Positions 1 to 6,499 of a stretch of DNA of 17,688 nt are shown here, piece after piece. The notes beneath the pieces are model-generated. The model searched no databases. It was not told where the DNA came from and saw only the letters and a list, made by a program, of their open reading frames with translations. The translations under genes and the position numbers were made by a program. Source of the stretch: Candidatus Woesearchaeota archaeon (lineage in GTDB: Archaea; Nanobdellota; Nanobdellia; SCGC-AAA011-G17; GW2011-AR20); NCBI GenBank assembly GCA_018302915.1, contig JAGVZB010000002.1:1-17688 (forward strand), written 5' to 3'. Within the stretch, counting starts at the first letter, position 1. The number at the start of each line of letters is the position of its first letter.

Positions 1-135
1 TCCAAAATAAGATGTTGCAGCACCAGTTATTGAATTGTCATAAACACCTGTACTAGCAAATAATAAAAATCCCAAGAACATAAAAGCCAAGAAATAAACA
101 AATCCTTTATTCACTCTTTTTTCTTCTTTTTTCAT
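1..135 (-). CDS. Membrane-anchored protein, N-terminal fragment
   Basis: The gene runs off the left edge, so only its first 45 codons are visible. The peptide starts with a lysine/glutamate-rich cytoplasmic stretch (MKKEEKRVNKG), followed by one hydrophobic segment at about residues 11-27. After that comes a polar part containing SITGAATSYFG. This is the layout of a signal anchor or uncleaved signal peptide with the rest of the protein outside the membrane or in further membrane segments. The ATG at 133-135 is preceded by no Shine-Dalgarno sequence. A TATA-like element at 155-166 lies 25-26 bases upstream, which fits a leaderless transcript starting at or near the ATG. The family cannot be named from this fragment. 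Confidence 0.6.
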   Translation of the reverse strand, partial: MKKEEKRVNKGFVYFLAFMFLGFLLFASTGVYDNSITGAATSYFG

Positions 136-154
136 AATATTATTAAAACCAAAA

Positions 155-166
155 TTAATATATAAA
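155..166. promoter_or_regulatory. Shared bidirectional TATA element
   Basis: The 12-base AT element TTAATATATAAA reads as TTTATATATTAA on the other strand. Its midpoint is 25-26 bases from the ATG at 186 (plus) and equally far from the ATG at 135 (minus). That is the spacing expected from archaeal TATA box to transcription start. One near-palindromic box may therefore drive two divergent leaderless transcripts. Confidence 0.6.
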
Positions 167-185
167 CCTTTTCTTTAGAATAAGT

Positions 186-917
186 ATGCCTTCATTTGAC
201 CAGATAGGAAACATAGTAGTTTTTAATGAAAAAATAAGCAAAGATAAAGCTAAATCCTTCTTGAACAACAGGATAAAGACAGTTGCATATAAATCTAAAA
301 AATACTCAGGAAAATTAAGACTGCCAAAGATAACTTTGCTGGCAGGAATAAAAACCAAGGAAACAACTCATAAAGAAAGTGGTTGCTCATTCAAGTTAAA
401 CATAGAAAAATGCTATTTCTCTGTAAGATCTTCAAATGAAAGGTTAAGAATAGCTAAACAGGTAAAAAATAATGAATCAATATTGTGTTTATTCAGCGGA
501 ATTGCTCCATTCCCTATTGTCATAGAAAAGCATTCAAACCCTAAGGAAATTTATGCAATAGAATTAAATAAGGAATGCCATAAATATGCAAAGGAAAATT
601 TAATCTTGAACAAATCCGGAAAAATTAAATTGTTTCAGGGGGATGTGAAGAAAGTCCTTCCAAAAATAAAAAAGAAGTTTAACAGGATATTGATGCCTCA
701 TCCTTCAGATTCTTTCTCTTATTTATTGTTTGCTTTAAATTATGTTCAAAGGAAAGGAATAATTCATTTTTACACTTTCGGGCAGGAAAAAGATATCAAA
801 GATATAAGGAATAAAATATTATCTTATTCTAAAAAGATAAAAATAAAAAAGGTTGTTAAGTGCGGTAATTATGCCCCTTACACTTACAGGTTATGTTTTG
901 ACTTGCAGATAATATAA
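186..917 (+). CDS. trm5: Trm5-like tRNA (guanine37-N1)-methyltransferase, lacking the D1 domain
   Basis: The family methylates N1 of G37 next to the tRNA anticodon using S-adenosylmethionine, which prevents frameshifting. Residues 3-85 resemble the Trm5 D2 region, beginning FDQIGNIVVF and ending in the FSVRSSNERLR signature. E85 corresponds to the general base of the family. The Rossmann methyltransferase domain follows: SAM motif I CLFSGIAPF (101-109), acidic motif II AIELN (124-128), and a C-terminal YAPYTYRLCFD (229-239) typical of the family. At 243 residues it is shorter than usual archaeal Trm5 (about 330) because it begins directly at D2. The usual N-L-P catalytic motif reads P-H-P at 171-173. 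A related wybutosine-pathway enzyme (Taw2/Taw3-like) is a less likely reading. The start is leaderless. The 3' end overlaps the convergent rlmE by 34 bases. Confidence 0.8.
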   Translation: MPSFDQIGNIVVFNEKISKDKAKSFLNNRIKTVAYKSKKYSGKLRLPKITLLAGIKTKETTHKESGCSFKLNIEKCYFSVRSSNERLRIAKQVKNNESILCLFSGIAPFPIVIEKHSNPKEIYAIELNKECHKYAKENLILNKSGKIKLFQGDVKKVLPKIKKKFNRILMPHPSDSFSYLLFALNYVQRKGIIHFYTFGQEKDIKDIRNKILSYSKKIKIKKVVKCGNYAPYTYRLCFDLQII

Positions 918-1438
918 ATTTCCTTGCTTCTTTTCTTGCTTACTCTTGGCTTGAATATTTTGACATAGGAAAAATTCTTCTTGACTTCATTAATATATTC
1001 ATTTAATCTGCTGTTGTCAAAGATTTTTACTAAAAAACTTCCTTTTGGTTTTAAAACTTTTTTTGCAATCTCTAAGGCTCTATAGCATAAATCCAGGCTT
1101 CTTTCCTGATCCAAATCCCTTATTCCAGTTGTGTTTGGAGCAAGATCAGAAACAACAGCATCAAAATTATTATCCAAATCATCAAAGATTGAATCATCGT
1201 AAACATCTTTTTTTATGAATTTGAAGTTTAAGCCTTTGACATCTTTGACATCGATCCCATAAACATTGCATTTGATTGTCAGCAGGTACTGGACCCATGA
1301 GCCGGGATAACATCCCAAATCAAGGACTTTGTCACCTTTCTTGATTATGTTGTGTTTATTGTTTATTTCACTTAATTTGTAAATTGCCCTTCCAAGAAAA
1401 CCTTCCCTGTGTGCCCTTAAAGTATGTTTGTCTCTCAT
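884..1438 (-). CDS. rlmE: RlmE/FtsJ-type rRNA 2'-O-ribose methyltransferase
   Basis: Members transfer a methyl group from S-adenosylmethionine to a ribose 2'-OH, in large-subunit rRNA for RlmE. The 184-residue protein is a single FtsJ domain. It has a substrate-side basic start, SAM motif I VLDLGCYPGSW at 38-48, and SDLAPN at 97-102. The K-D-K-E catalytic tetrad is complete: K21 (AIYKL), D98, K138 (LVKIF) and E173 (SKEIYII). The length is right for the free-standing family. The ATG overlaps the stop of the upstream ATPase gene by four bases (ATGA), so the two are probably translated as a coupled pair from the promoter near 2760. The 3' end runs 34 bases into the convergent trm5 gene, itself an RNA methyltransferase. 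The natural target (23S Um2552-type or a tRNA) cannot be told from sequence. Confidence 0.9.
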   Translation of the reverse strand: MRDKHTLRAHREGFLGRAIYKLSEINNKHNIIKKGDKVLDLGCYPGSWVQYLLTIKCNVYGIDVKDVKGLNFKFIKKDVYDDSIFDDLDNNFDAVVSDLAPNTTGIRDLDQERSLDLCYRALEIAKKVLKPKGSFLVKIFDNSRLNEYINEVKKNFSYVKIFKPRVSKKRSKEIYIICKSKHNL

Positions 1439-2733
1439 AATCCTATGTCTAATATTTTCTTCTTTACTTTTACAGCACTAGGAGCATCTCCTCCGTGCCA
1501 GCTTAGTTTAGGTCTCGTCTTGAATGGATAAATTCTTTCAGAGTTATCATCCAATATTATCCCGGCGCCTTTTATATCAGGCAGGCTGTTCAGGTATCCC
1601 AAGATGTCTGATGTAAGGTAAGTCTGCATTATAGAATTCAAAGCTTCAATGTCAACTTTGGCAGTTAGCCTGAAACTGATCACGATGTCAGATTGTGTTA
1701 GTACATCCTTATGAATTTCTCCTGGTTGTTGAGTGGCTAATACCATCGATATTCCGGGCTGTCTTCCTTCTCTTAATATTTGTACCAGTGCATCTGTTGC
1801 AGGAGTGTTTCCTTTTTTTGGTAATAATTCATGTGCTTCATCCAGAAGTATCCACACCATTGGAAAATCCTGCTCTTCTTTAACTAAGAAGTGTTCTCCT
1901 GCTTGTATTCTTGACATTTCCTCTTTTTTTCTTTCAGTCATTCTTTCCTGCAGTAATTTCTTGGAAAGAATTCCAGTGACTAATGCCTTGATATTGAAAT
2001 CATCATAGCAGCTTGTATCTAGTATGGAAACTTGTCCTCCTTTTACTATATCCTTTATTTCGCTTGCTTTCTTGTCAAATATCCCCCATGATTCAGCAGC
2101 TTTGAACCTGTTTTCAGCGGCATTCTTTATCTCTTGGTTTGATTTTTTTTCTTTTTGAATTTTTTTTATTATGTCTTCAATGTCATAATTCCCGCTTAAA
2201 TCAGAAATGATCCTCTCAATTAATACTCCGATAGGTTCTGTAATCTCAAGATTAAAAACATTAATCCAGTCATTTGCGCTTAACTCGCTTGGCCTTATTG
2301 AAAATGAAAAGTCTGTTGGAATTCCTTTTTCCTTGTATTCCTTGAATTTTCCCAGAGGAGTGTAAACTTTGACACCCAATCCTTGTGGTTTCATTCCCCA
2401 CAGTCTTAATTCGTCTTCCTGTTTTGTATTGGGATATTTCATGCTCCAGAATATTCCCATTGTGTCCATTATTAATATTGACAGATTATTCTTAATTTCC
2501 TGAGGTAAGTGAGACATTTCCTCAGCTATAACAGATAACGCGTAGGATTTTCCGCTGCCACGTTTGCCACTTATAAGAATTATATGACTGGTATTAACAT
2601 CCAACATAATTTTATTACTCAAAGAACTAAACTGCCCCATCTTTACATATTGTTTTCCGAGAAAGATTAATCCTTTATTTTCTAATTCCTTGATCTGATC
2701 TTCATCTCTTCCAATGATTATATCATAGCTCAT
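1435..2733 (-). CDS. HerA/FtsK-like P-loop ATPase (DUF87-type)
   Basis: The 432-residue protein is a RecA-fold ATPase of the HerA/VirB4/FtsK class. Walker A is GKRGSGKS at 56-63. Walker B is VWILLDEAH at 293-301. A glutamine-bearing motif ATQQP at 333-337 follows it, as in HerA-like hexameric translocases. The stretch before the P-loop is only about 50 residues. It could hold a small beta-barrel like the HAS domain but is shorter than in true HerA (usually 500 or more residues). No nurA nuclease gene is nearby, so a role in DNA end resection is not supported by context. A middle lysine/glutamate-rich region (about 185-215 and 260-290) is probably helical. The gene leads a two-gene operon with rlmE, from a leaderless promoter at 2756-2765. 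The cellular substrate is unknown. Confidence 0.8.
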   Translation of the reverse strand: MSYDIIIGRDEDQIKELENKGLIFLGKQYVKMGQFSSLSNKIMLDVNTSHIILISGKRGSGKSYALSVIAEEMSHLPQEIKNNLSILIMDTMGIFWSMKYPNTKQEDELRLWGMKPQGLGVKVYTPLGKFKEYKEKGIPTDFSFSIRPSELSANDWINVFNLEITEPIGVLIERIISDLSGNYDIEDIIKKIQKEKKSNQEIKNAAENRFKAAESWGIFDKKASEIKDIVKGGQVSILDTSCYDDFNIKALVTGILSKKLLQERMTERKKEEMSRIQAGEHFLVKEEQDFPMVWILLDEAHELLPKKGNTPATDALVQILREGRQPGISMVLATQQPGEIHKDVLTQSDIVISFRLTAKVDIEALNSIMQTYLTSDILGYLNSLPDIKGAGIILDDNSERIYPFKTRPKLSWHGGDAPSAVKVKKKILDIGL

Positions 2734-2747
2734 CGCTTAACAAAAGC

Positions 2748-2765
2748 TTTTTAAACATATAAAGG
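2748..2765. promoter_or_regulatory. Two abutting divergent TATA boxes (ATPase-rlmE / lemA-htpX)
   Basis: On the plus strand, TTTTTAAA at 2748-2755 is centred about 25 bases before the lemA ATG (2777). On the minus strand, CCTTTATATG at 2765-2756 is centred about 27 bases before the ATPase ATG (2733). The two boxes touch, so the 43-base gap holds two leaderless promoters and little else. Simultaneous TBP binding may be mutually exclusive. Confidence 0.55.
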
Positions 2766-2776
2766 TTTTTCTCATT

Positions 2777-3325
2777 ATGGATTTGGTATATTGGATATTG
2801 ATTATTTTTGGGGTAATTGTTCTTTACATTATTGTGGCATATAACTCCTTGATTGTTCTGAGGACAAGGATAAACAATGCTTGGTCGCAGATTGATGTTC
2901 AGCTGAAAAGAAGATATGATTTGATTCCAAACCTGATAAAAACAGTTCAGGGCTATGTAAAGCATGAAAAAACTGTCCTTACTGAAGTAACAAAGGCAAG
3001 AGCCAATCTGATGTCTGGAAATATGAATCAAAAGGCAAAAGCTTCTGATCAGTTGACAAATGCATTAAAATCTTTGTTTGCTGTTGCAGAAAATTATCCT
3101 CAGTTGAAAGCCAATGAAAATTTCAAGATGCTGCAGGAGGAATTGTCAGGAACAGAATCCAAGATTGCATATTCAAGGCAGTTCTACAATGACAGTGTAA
3201 TGTCCTTTAACATCAAGATACAGAGGTTTCCCGCAAGTATAATTGCTAATGCCTTCAGGTTCACTAAGAGGGAATTCTTCAAGGCAGAAGGAAAAGAAAA
3301 GGAAAATATAAAAGTAGAATTTTAA
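2777..3325 (+). CDS. lemA: LemA family membrane protein
   Basis: LemA proteins are small, membrane-anchored, mostly helical proteins, often encoded beside the protease HtpX. Their exact job is unclear. The 182-residue product has one N-terminal transmembrane helix at about residues 4-24. The family core follows, with NSLIVLRTRINNAW at 24-37 and the conserved RRYDLIPNLI at 45-54. Long amphipathic helices continue to the C terminus, which ends in the usual REFFKAEG...VEF pattern. The length is typical. The stop is two bases before the htpX ATG, so the two genes form one transcript. The start ATG follows a TATA-like box by about 25 bases and fits the hydrophobic helix position. Confidence 0.9.
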   Translation: MDLVYWILIIFGVIVLYIIVAYNSLIVLRTRINNAWSQIDVQLKRRYDLIPNLIKTVQGYVKHEKTVLTEVTKARANLMSGNMNQKAKASDQLTNALKSLFAVAENYPQLKANENFKMLQEELSGTESKIAYSRQFYNDSVMSFNIKIQRFPASIIANAFRFTKREFFKAEGKEKENIKVEF

Positions 3326-3327
3326 AG

Positions 3328-4212
3328 ATGTATTCTCAAATATCAAAAAATAAGTGGAATTCATTATTTTTGTTTATACTATTTTTTATCCTAATAGGAG
3401 CAGTCGCATATGTTATTAATTTGTTGTTCTTTCAAGGATATTTGTTTATTATAGTTGCAGCAATAATTGCAATAATATTCTCTTTAATTAGTTATTATTC
3501 TGGAGACAAAATAGTTCTTTCAATGGTTAAAGCAAGAGAGGCAAACAAGAAAGATTATGCTCATTTGATCAATAGCGTTGAAGGTTTGTCAATAGCAGCA
3601 GGAATTCCTAGTCCAAAGGTTTATGTTATTCCAGGAATGCAAATCAATGCGTTTGCTTGTGGAGTTTCACCGAAGAAAGCATCAGTAGCTTTTACAGAAG
3701 GTTCATTGCAAAAATTAAACAGACAGGAATTGGAAGGAGTAATTGCACATGAACTTTCTCACATTAAAAATTATGATATAAGAGTGATGGTCCTTGCTTC
3801 TGTCTTGGTTGGAATAATAGTTTTTGCTAGTGAAATAATGCTGAGGAGTTTTATTTTTGGCGGTGTAAGGTCAAATGAGAATAAAGGGGGGAGTGCCCAG
3901 ATAATCCTGATTGCTGTTGGTGTTGTTTTGTTGATTCTTGCCCCGATAGTCGCACAGATAATTAAGTTTGCAATATCAAGGAAGCGTGAGTATCTTGCAG
4001 ATGCTTCTGGTGCTTTGTTGACGAGATATCCAAAAGGATTGGCAGATGCTTTGAGGAAAATAAAGGCAGACCACGAAGAATTAAGGACAGCTTCAAATGC
4101 AACAGCGCATATGTTTATTTCAAATCCTTTTAAGAAAAAACAATGGTTGGCGAGCATGTTTGCTAGTCATCCCGATATAAATGATAGAATTCAGAAACTA
4201 GATTCTATGTAA
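3328..4212 (+). CDS. htpX: HtpX-type zinc membrane metalloprotease (M48)
   Basis: HtpX is an integral membrane endopeptidase that degrades misfolded or damaged membrane proteins. Two N-terminal membrane helices are visible at about 12-33 and 37-57. The zinc motif HELSH is at 141-145 and the third ligand is E221 in the EYLAD motif (221-225). Two more hydrophobic segments lie at about 153-172 and 190-211. The C-terminal SHPDINDRI (280-288) is the conserved substrate-side motif of the family. At 294 residues the length is normal and all catalytic residues are present. It is the second gene of the lemA-htpX pair. Its last five bases (4208-4212) are also the first bases of the direct repeat that flanks the neighbouring HEPN-MNT cassette, so the present stop codon lies within duplicated sequence. 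Confidence 0.95.
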   Translation: MYSQISKNKWNSLFLFILFFILIGAVAYVINLLFFQGYLFIIVAAIIAIIFSLISYYSGDKIVLSMVKAREANKKDYAHLINSVEGLSIAAGIPSPKVYVIPGMQINAFACGVSPKKASVAFTEGSLQKLNRQELEGVIAHELSHIKNYDIRVMVLASVLVGIIVFASEIMLRSFIFGGVRSNENKGGSAQIILIAVGVVLLILAPIVAQIIKFAISRKREYLADASGALLTRYPKGLADALRKIKADHEELRTASNATAHMFISNPFKKKQWLASMFASHPDINDRIQKLDSM

Positions 4213-4259
4213 AAATTTCATGTAACTAAACTCTTTCATAAATTCATTTTGGATATATG
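4208..4259 (-). pseudogene. Orphan copy of the rfcL 3' end (left direct repeat of cassette 1)
   Basis: Positions 4208-4244 are identical to 5433-5469 (37 bases, offset 1225). Similarity continues with one deleted T and two C/T differences to 4259 (matching 5485), and weakly to about 4280. The matching part of rfcL codes for its last 17-18 residues (HMSKNKFMKEFSYMKFLH). Here the deletion breaks the frame and no upstream coding sequence exists, so this is a remnant. It forms the left flank of the HEPN-MNT cassette and overlaps the htpX stop codon. Confidence 0.9.
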
Positions 4260-4281
4260 TAATTCTTTTTTCAGAATATAA

Positions 4282-4773
4282 TTAATCACTTCTATTCCCT
4301 CTCAAGATTAGATTAATGTTCTTGAAAAAAGTTTCTGCATTTTCCAGACTTTCCTTTGCGGGAAGAAGATTTGCTTGGGGAAGTTTTTGATATGTAAATT
4401 CTCCTCTTTTTGATTTTTCTTTCTTGAAAATCCCAAGTAATTCCTCTGCCTTGATAAACATAGTCTTGTAAATATAAAGAAGTTCCACATCAATATGACC
4501 AGAATCTACAAACTTCTTAAACTCTTCATATGTCTTTTTGTGTTCTTCTGGAGGTTCAGTTACAATTCCATTCTTATATAAAAATGCCTTGGCAGAATAA
4601 AAGATGCAATAATAAGAGCTACTTATTACATTGCTGAAGAAAGTGGAATCATCTTTTAGTCCAAACTCTAATTTCAAATCAGATTCATTTGATAGCTTGA
4701 ATATTGCTTTTGCCAAGTCAAATTCATTCTTTGCCCTGTTTAGATAAAGTTGCTCTTTAAGGTCTGAATCCAT
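4282..4773 (-). CDS. HEPN domain protein, probable toxin of HEPN-MNT module 1
   Basis: HEPN proteins paired with minimal nucleotidyltransferases are typically RNase-type toxins restrained by their MNT partner. The 163-residue product is all-helical. Helix 1 has NRAKNEFDLAKAIF (12-25) and the central helix has the HEPN-typical SSYYCIFYSAKAFL (52-65). Late in the protein comes KRGEFTY (122-128). In many HEPN RNases the active site is R-x4-6-H. Here the matching position gives R123-x4-Y128, as in the other HEPN protein of this window, so RNase activity is uncertain. The start ATG lies 17 bases inside the end of the upstream MNT gene, which implies translational coupling. The protein is distantly similar to the product at 16580-17164 but clearly diverged, so it is not a recent duplicate. 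Confidence 0.8.
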   Translation of the reverse strand: MDSDLKEQLYLNRAKNEFDLAKAIFKLSNESDLKLEFGLKDDSTFFSNVISSSYYCIFYSAKAFLYKNGIVTEPPEEHKKTYEEFKKFVDSGHIDVELLYIYKTMFIKAEELLGIFKKEKSKRGEFTYQKLPQANLLPAKESLENAETFFKNINLILRGNRSD

Positions 4774-5374
4774 TTTTGTAAGCCTCTTTTATAAGATTGT
4801 AATAAATATCTGAATTATAGAATATTTTATGTTTTCTAAATATCTGCTTTCCAAGATTTTCTTCACTTCTTGTCAGCATCTCAATGAATTCATTAAACAA
4901 GATATAATGATCATCTACCTTTATTTTATAATTTAGCTTAATGTCATTTAAATAGGGTTTTATCTTTTTTTCATCTTCTTTATTGTTTATAAGAATAGAA
5001 ATGTCTATGTCTGAATCTTTTTTCTGCTTATTCTCAGCATAACTGCCAAAAACAATAAGGCAATATCCTTTTACAGGAATTTTATTTATTATATCAGAAA
5101 TAAGGTCCAGTCTTTCAAAATTTATGGATTCCTTAATTTCTAAAAAATCAAGAATTTTTAATGAAATGGGATTGGACAAGTTTAATGAATAAATATCTAA
5201 ATTGGATTTTCTATTTGAATTTAATATTTTATTTTTTACAAGATGTTTTAATGTATTAAATATCCATGTTTTTGTTTTTTTGTTTAAACTCTTCATTATC
5301 TCCATTCTGCTTAAATTGCTGAACGGATTTTTTCTCCAGACTTCCAAAACCCTTATTTTTTCATCAGTTCTCAT
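4757..5374 (-). CDS. Winged-helix plus MNT nucleotidyltransferase, probable antitoxin of module 1
   Basis: Residues 1-65 look like a winged helix-turn-helix (SRMEIMKSLN, then a lysine-rich recognition-like helix). The pol-beta-type nucleotidyltransferase signature follows: GSYAEN at 110-115 and DSDIDIS at 120-126, giving G110-S111 and D122/D124. D154 or D155 in KVDDHY may be the third acid. MNT partners in such modules inactivate the HEPN protein, in studied cases by adding AMP to a tyrosine in the HEPN active-site region. Transfer here is inferred, not shown. The fused DNA-binding domain suggests that the protein also represses its own operon. The promoter carries two exact 15-base repeats. 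The gene is first in the pair, from a leaderless TATA promoter, and precedes the HEPN gene with a 17-base overlap. Confidence 0.8.
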   Translation of the reverse strand: MRTDEKIRVLEVWRKNPFSNLSRMEIMKSLNKKTKTWIFNTLKHLVKNKILNSNRKSNLDIYSLNLSNPISLKILDFLEIKESINFERLDLISDIINKIPVKGYCLIVFGSYAENKQKKDSDIDISILINNKEDEKKIKPYLNDIKLNYKIKVDDHYILFNEFIEMLTRSEENLGKQIFRKHKIFYNSDIYYNLIKEAYKNGFRP

Positions 5375-5388
5375 AAATGTTATAACTA

Positions 5389-5425
5389 TTACTTATTTAA
5401 ATACCTTTCGTTACTTATTTAAATA
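5389..5425 (-). promoter_or_regulatory. Promoter with two 15-base direct repeats; candidate operator of module 1
   Basis: Plus-strand TTACTTATTTAAATA occurs exactly at 5389-5403 and again at 5411-5425, with a 22-base period, close to two helical turns. The proximal copy contains the TATA-like box, about 24-26 bases before the MNT ATG. The distal copy is a candidate operator for the winged-helix domain of the MNT protein. Reading on the minus strand, ATTTAAATA, seven bases, then AAAGGTAT is also present at the same distance from the start in the promoter of module 2. Confidence 0.5.
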
Positions 5426-5428
5426 ATT

Positions 5429-6499
5429 TTAGTGTAAAAATTTCATGTAACTAAACTCTTTCATAAATTTATTTTTGGACATATGCAGCTCTTTTGATAA
5501 TTTTTCAGATAATTCTTTTTTCCTGTCTTCTTTCCTGTTATTTATCCAGATTTTTAGAATTCTTGAGTTTCTTTTGTAGCTGACAAACTTATTGTCCTCT
5601 TTATCCTTGGAAAAAGCCACGCCAAGATTCATTAGTATGTTCTCATAAACCAGAAATCTCCAGTATTGCCATCTTCTTATCCTTCCCCTGAAGACATCAG
5701 CCTTGCTCAGATAATCATAAGCATGTTTAACGTTGTTGTATTCATAAGGGATATTTTCTTCCAACCATAAAAATACTTCATCAAGGTCTTCATCAAGCAA
5801 TTCAATTGATTTTAATATTTCTTTCTGATTTTTTGTTTTGAATATATTTTTTAATGCATTAAGGATTGTTTCTTTTTTTTCCCTTGTGTCAATATCATCC
5901 TTGCTTATCATCAGCAGTTCAAGGTCATTGATGGCGCTTCTTACATCCCCTTTGGAATTAATGGCTATTTTTCTTAGATGTTCTTCATCAACATTCTTAT
6001 CTTCCCTGTAAATAATGCTCTTTAAAATCTTTAAAACATCAAGATAATTCAGCTTGTCAAACTGAATCAATTCACAGTTTTTTCTTAGCTCCTTGAACTT
6101 TGAATCCCAGATATCATTGCCTATAATAATCACAGAATGTCCTGTTTCTTTTAATATGTCTACAATTTCTGTTATTGCTCCTTTATCCTTGCTGTTTAGC
6201 CCGTCAATTTCGTCTATTAATATTATTTTACCTTTTGAGAATAAGCTTGCCTGTCTTGCAGATCCCCCAACTTTTTCATCAATTTGTTCCTTGTTCCTGT
6301 AATCGCTGGCATTTATCTCCAGAATTTCATAATCTAAATCCCTTGCTAGTGCATGAACAGAAGAACTTTTTCCAATGCCAGGAATTCCATAAATTAATGC
6401 TGCTTTTTTATCGTTGACAGATTTTTTTAATTTAGATATAGCATTATCTTGGCCTATAATTTCCTTTAAACTCTTTGGCTTGTATTTATTTAACAGCAT
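5429..6499 (-). CDS. rfcL: Replication factor C large subunit (clamp loader)
   Basis: RfcL works with RfcS to load the PCNA sliding clamp at primer ends using ATP. I place the start at the ATG at 6497-6499, giving 356 residues that begin MLLNKYKPKSLKEIIGQ, the standard RFC opening. An upstream ATG at 6577 would add 26 residues lacking family similarity and lying inside the previous gene. Motifs are Walker A GIPGIGKS (38-45), Walker B ILIDEID (93-99), sensor 1 N128, and sensor 2 GDVRSAIND (184-192, R187). The C-terminal part is helical and ends in KFLH. No PCNA-interacting box is evident at the end, and the protein is shorter than many archaeal RfcL (400 or more). It overlaps the preceding gene by 14 bases. 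Its last residues are duplicated downstream at 4208-4259. Confidence 0.92.
   Translation of the reverse strand: MLLNKYKPKSLKEIIGQDNAISKLKKSVNDKKAALIYGIPGIGKSSSVHALARDLDYEILEINASDYRNKEQIDEKVGGSARQASLFSKGKIILIDEIDGLNSKDKGAITEIVDILKETGHSVIIIGNDIWDSKFKELRKNCELIQFDKLNYLDVLKILKSIIYREDKNVDEEHLRKIAINSKGDVRSAINDLELLMISKDDIDTREKKETILNALKNIFKTKNQKEILKSIELLDEDLDEVFLWLEENIPYEYNNVKHAYDYLSKADVFRGRIRRWQYWRFLVYENILMNLGVAFSKDKEDNKFVSYKRNSRILKIWINNRKEDRKKELSEKLSKELHMSKNKFMKEFSYMKFLH
5433..5485. repeat. Right direct repeat of cassette 1 (functional rfcL 3' end)
   Basis: This is the copy of the repeat that stays in frame as the C-terminal end of rfcL. It pairs with 4208-4259, and the first 37 bases are identical. 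The two copies enclose the HEPN-MNT operon and its promoter, about 1.17 kb. Confidence 0.9.

Noticed and set aside
2723..3031. Minus-strand open frame of 102 codons over lemA
   Set aside because: It overlaps lemA, which has a clear family assignment, and covers the divergent promoter region; cysteine-rich random-looking sequence.
5389..5425. Possible CRISPR-like repeat
   Set aside because: There are only two 15-base copies with a seven-base spacer, lying over a promoter, and no cas genes; an operator is more likely.
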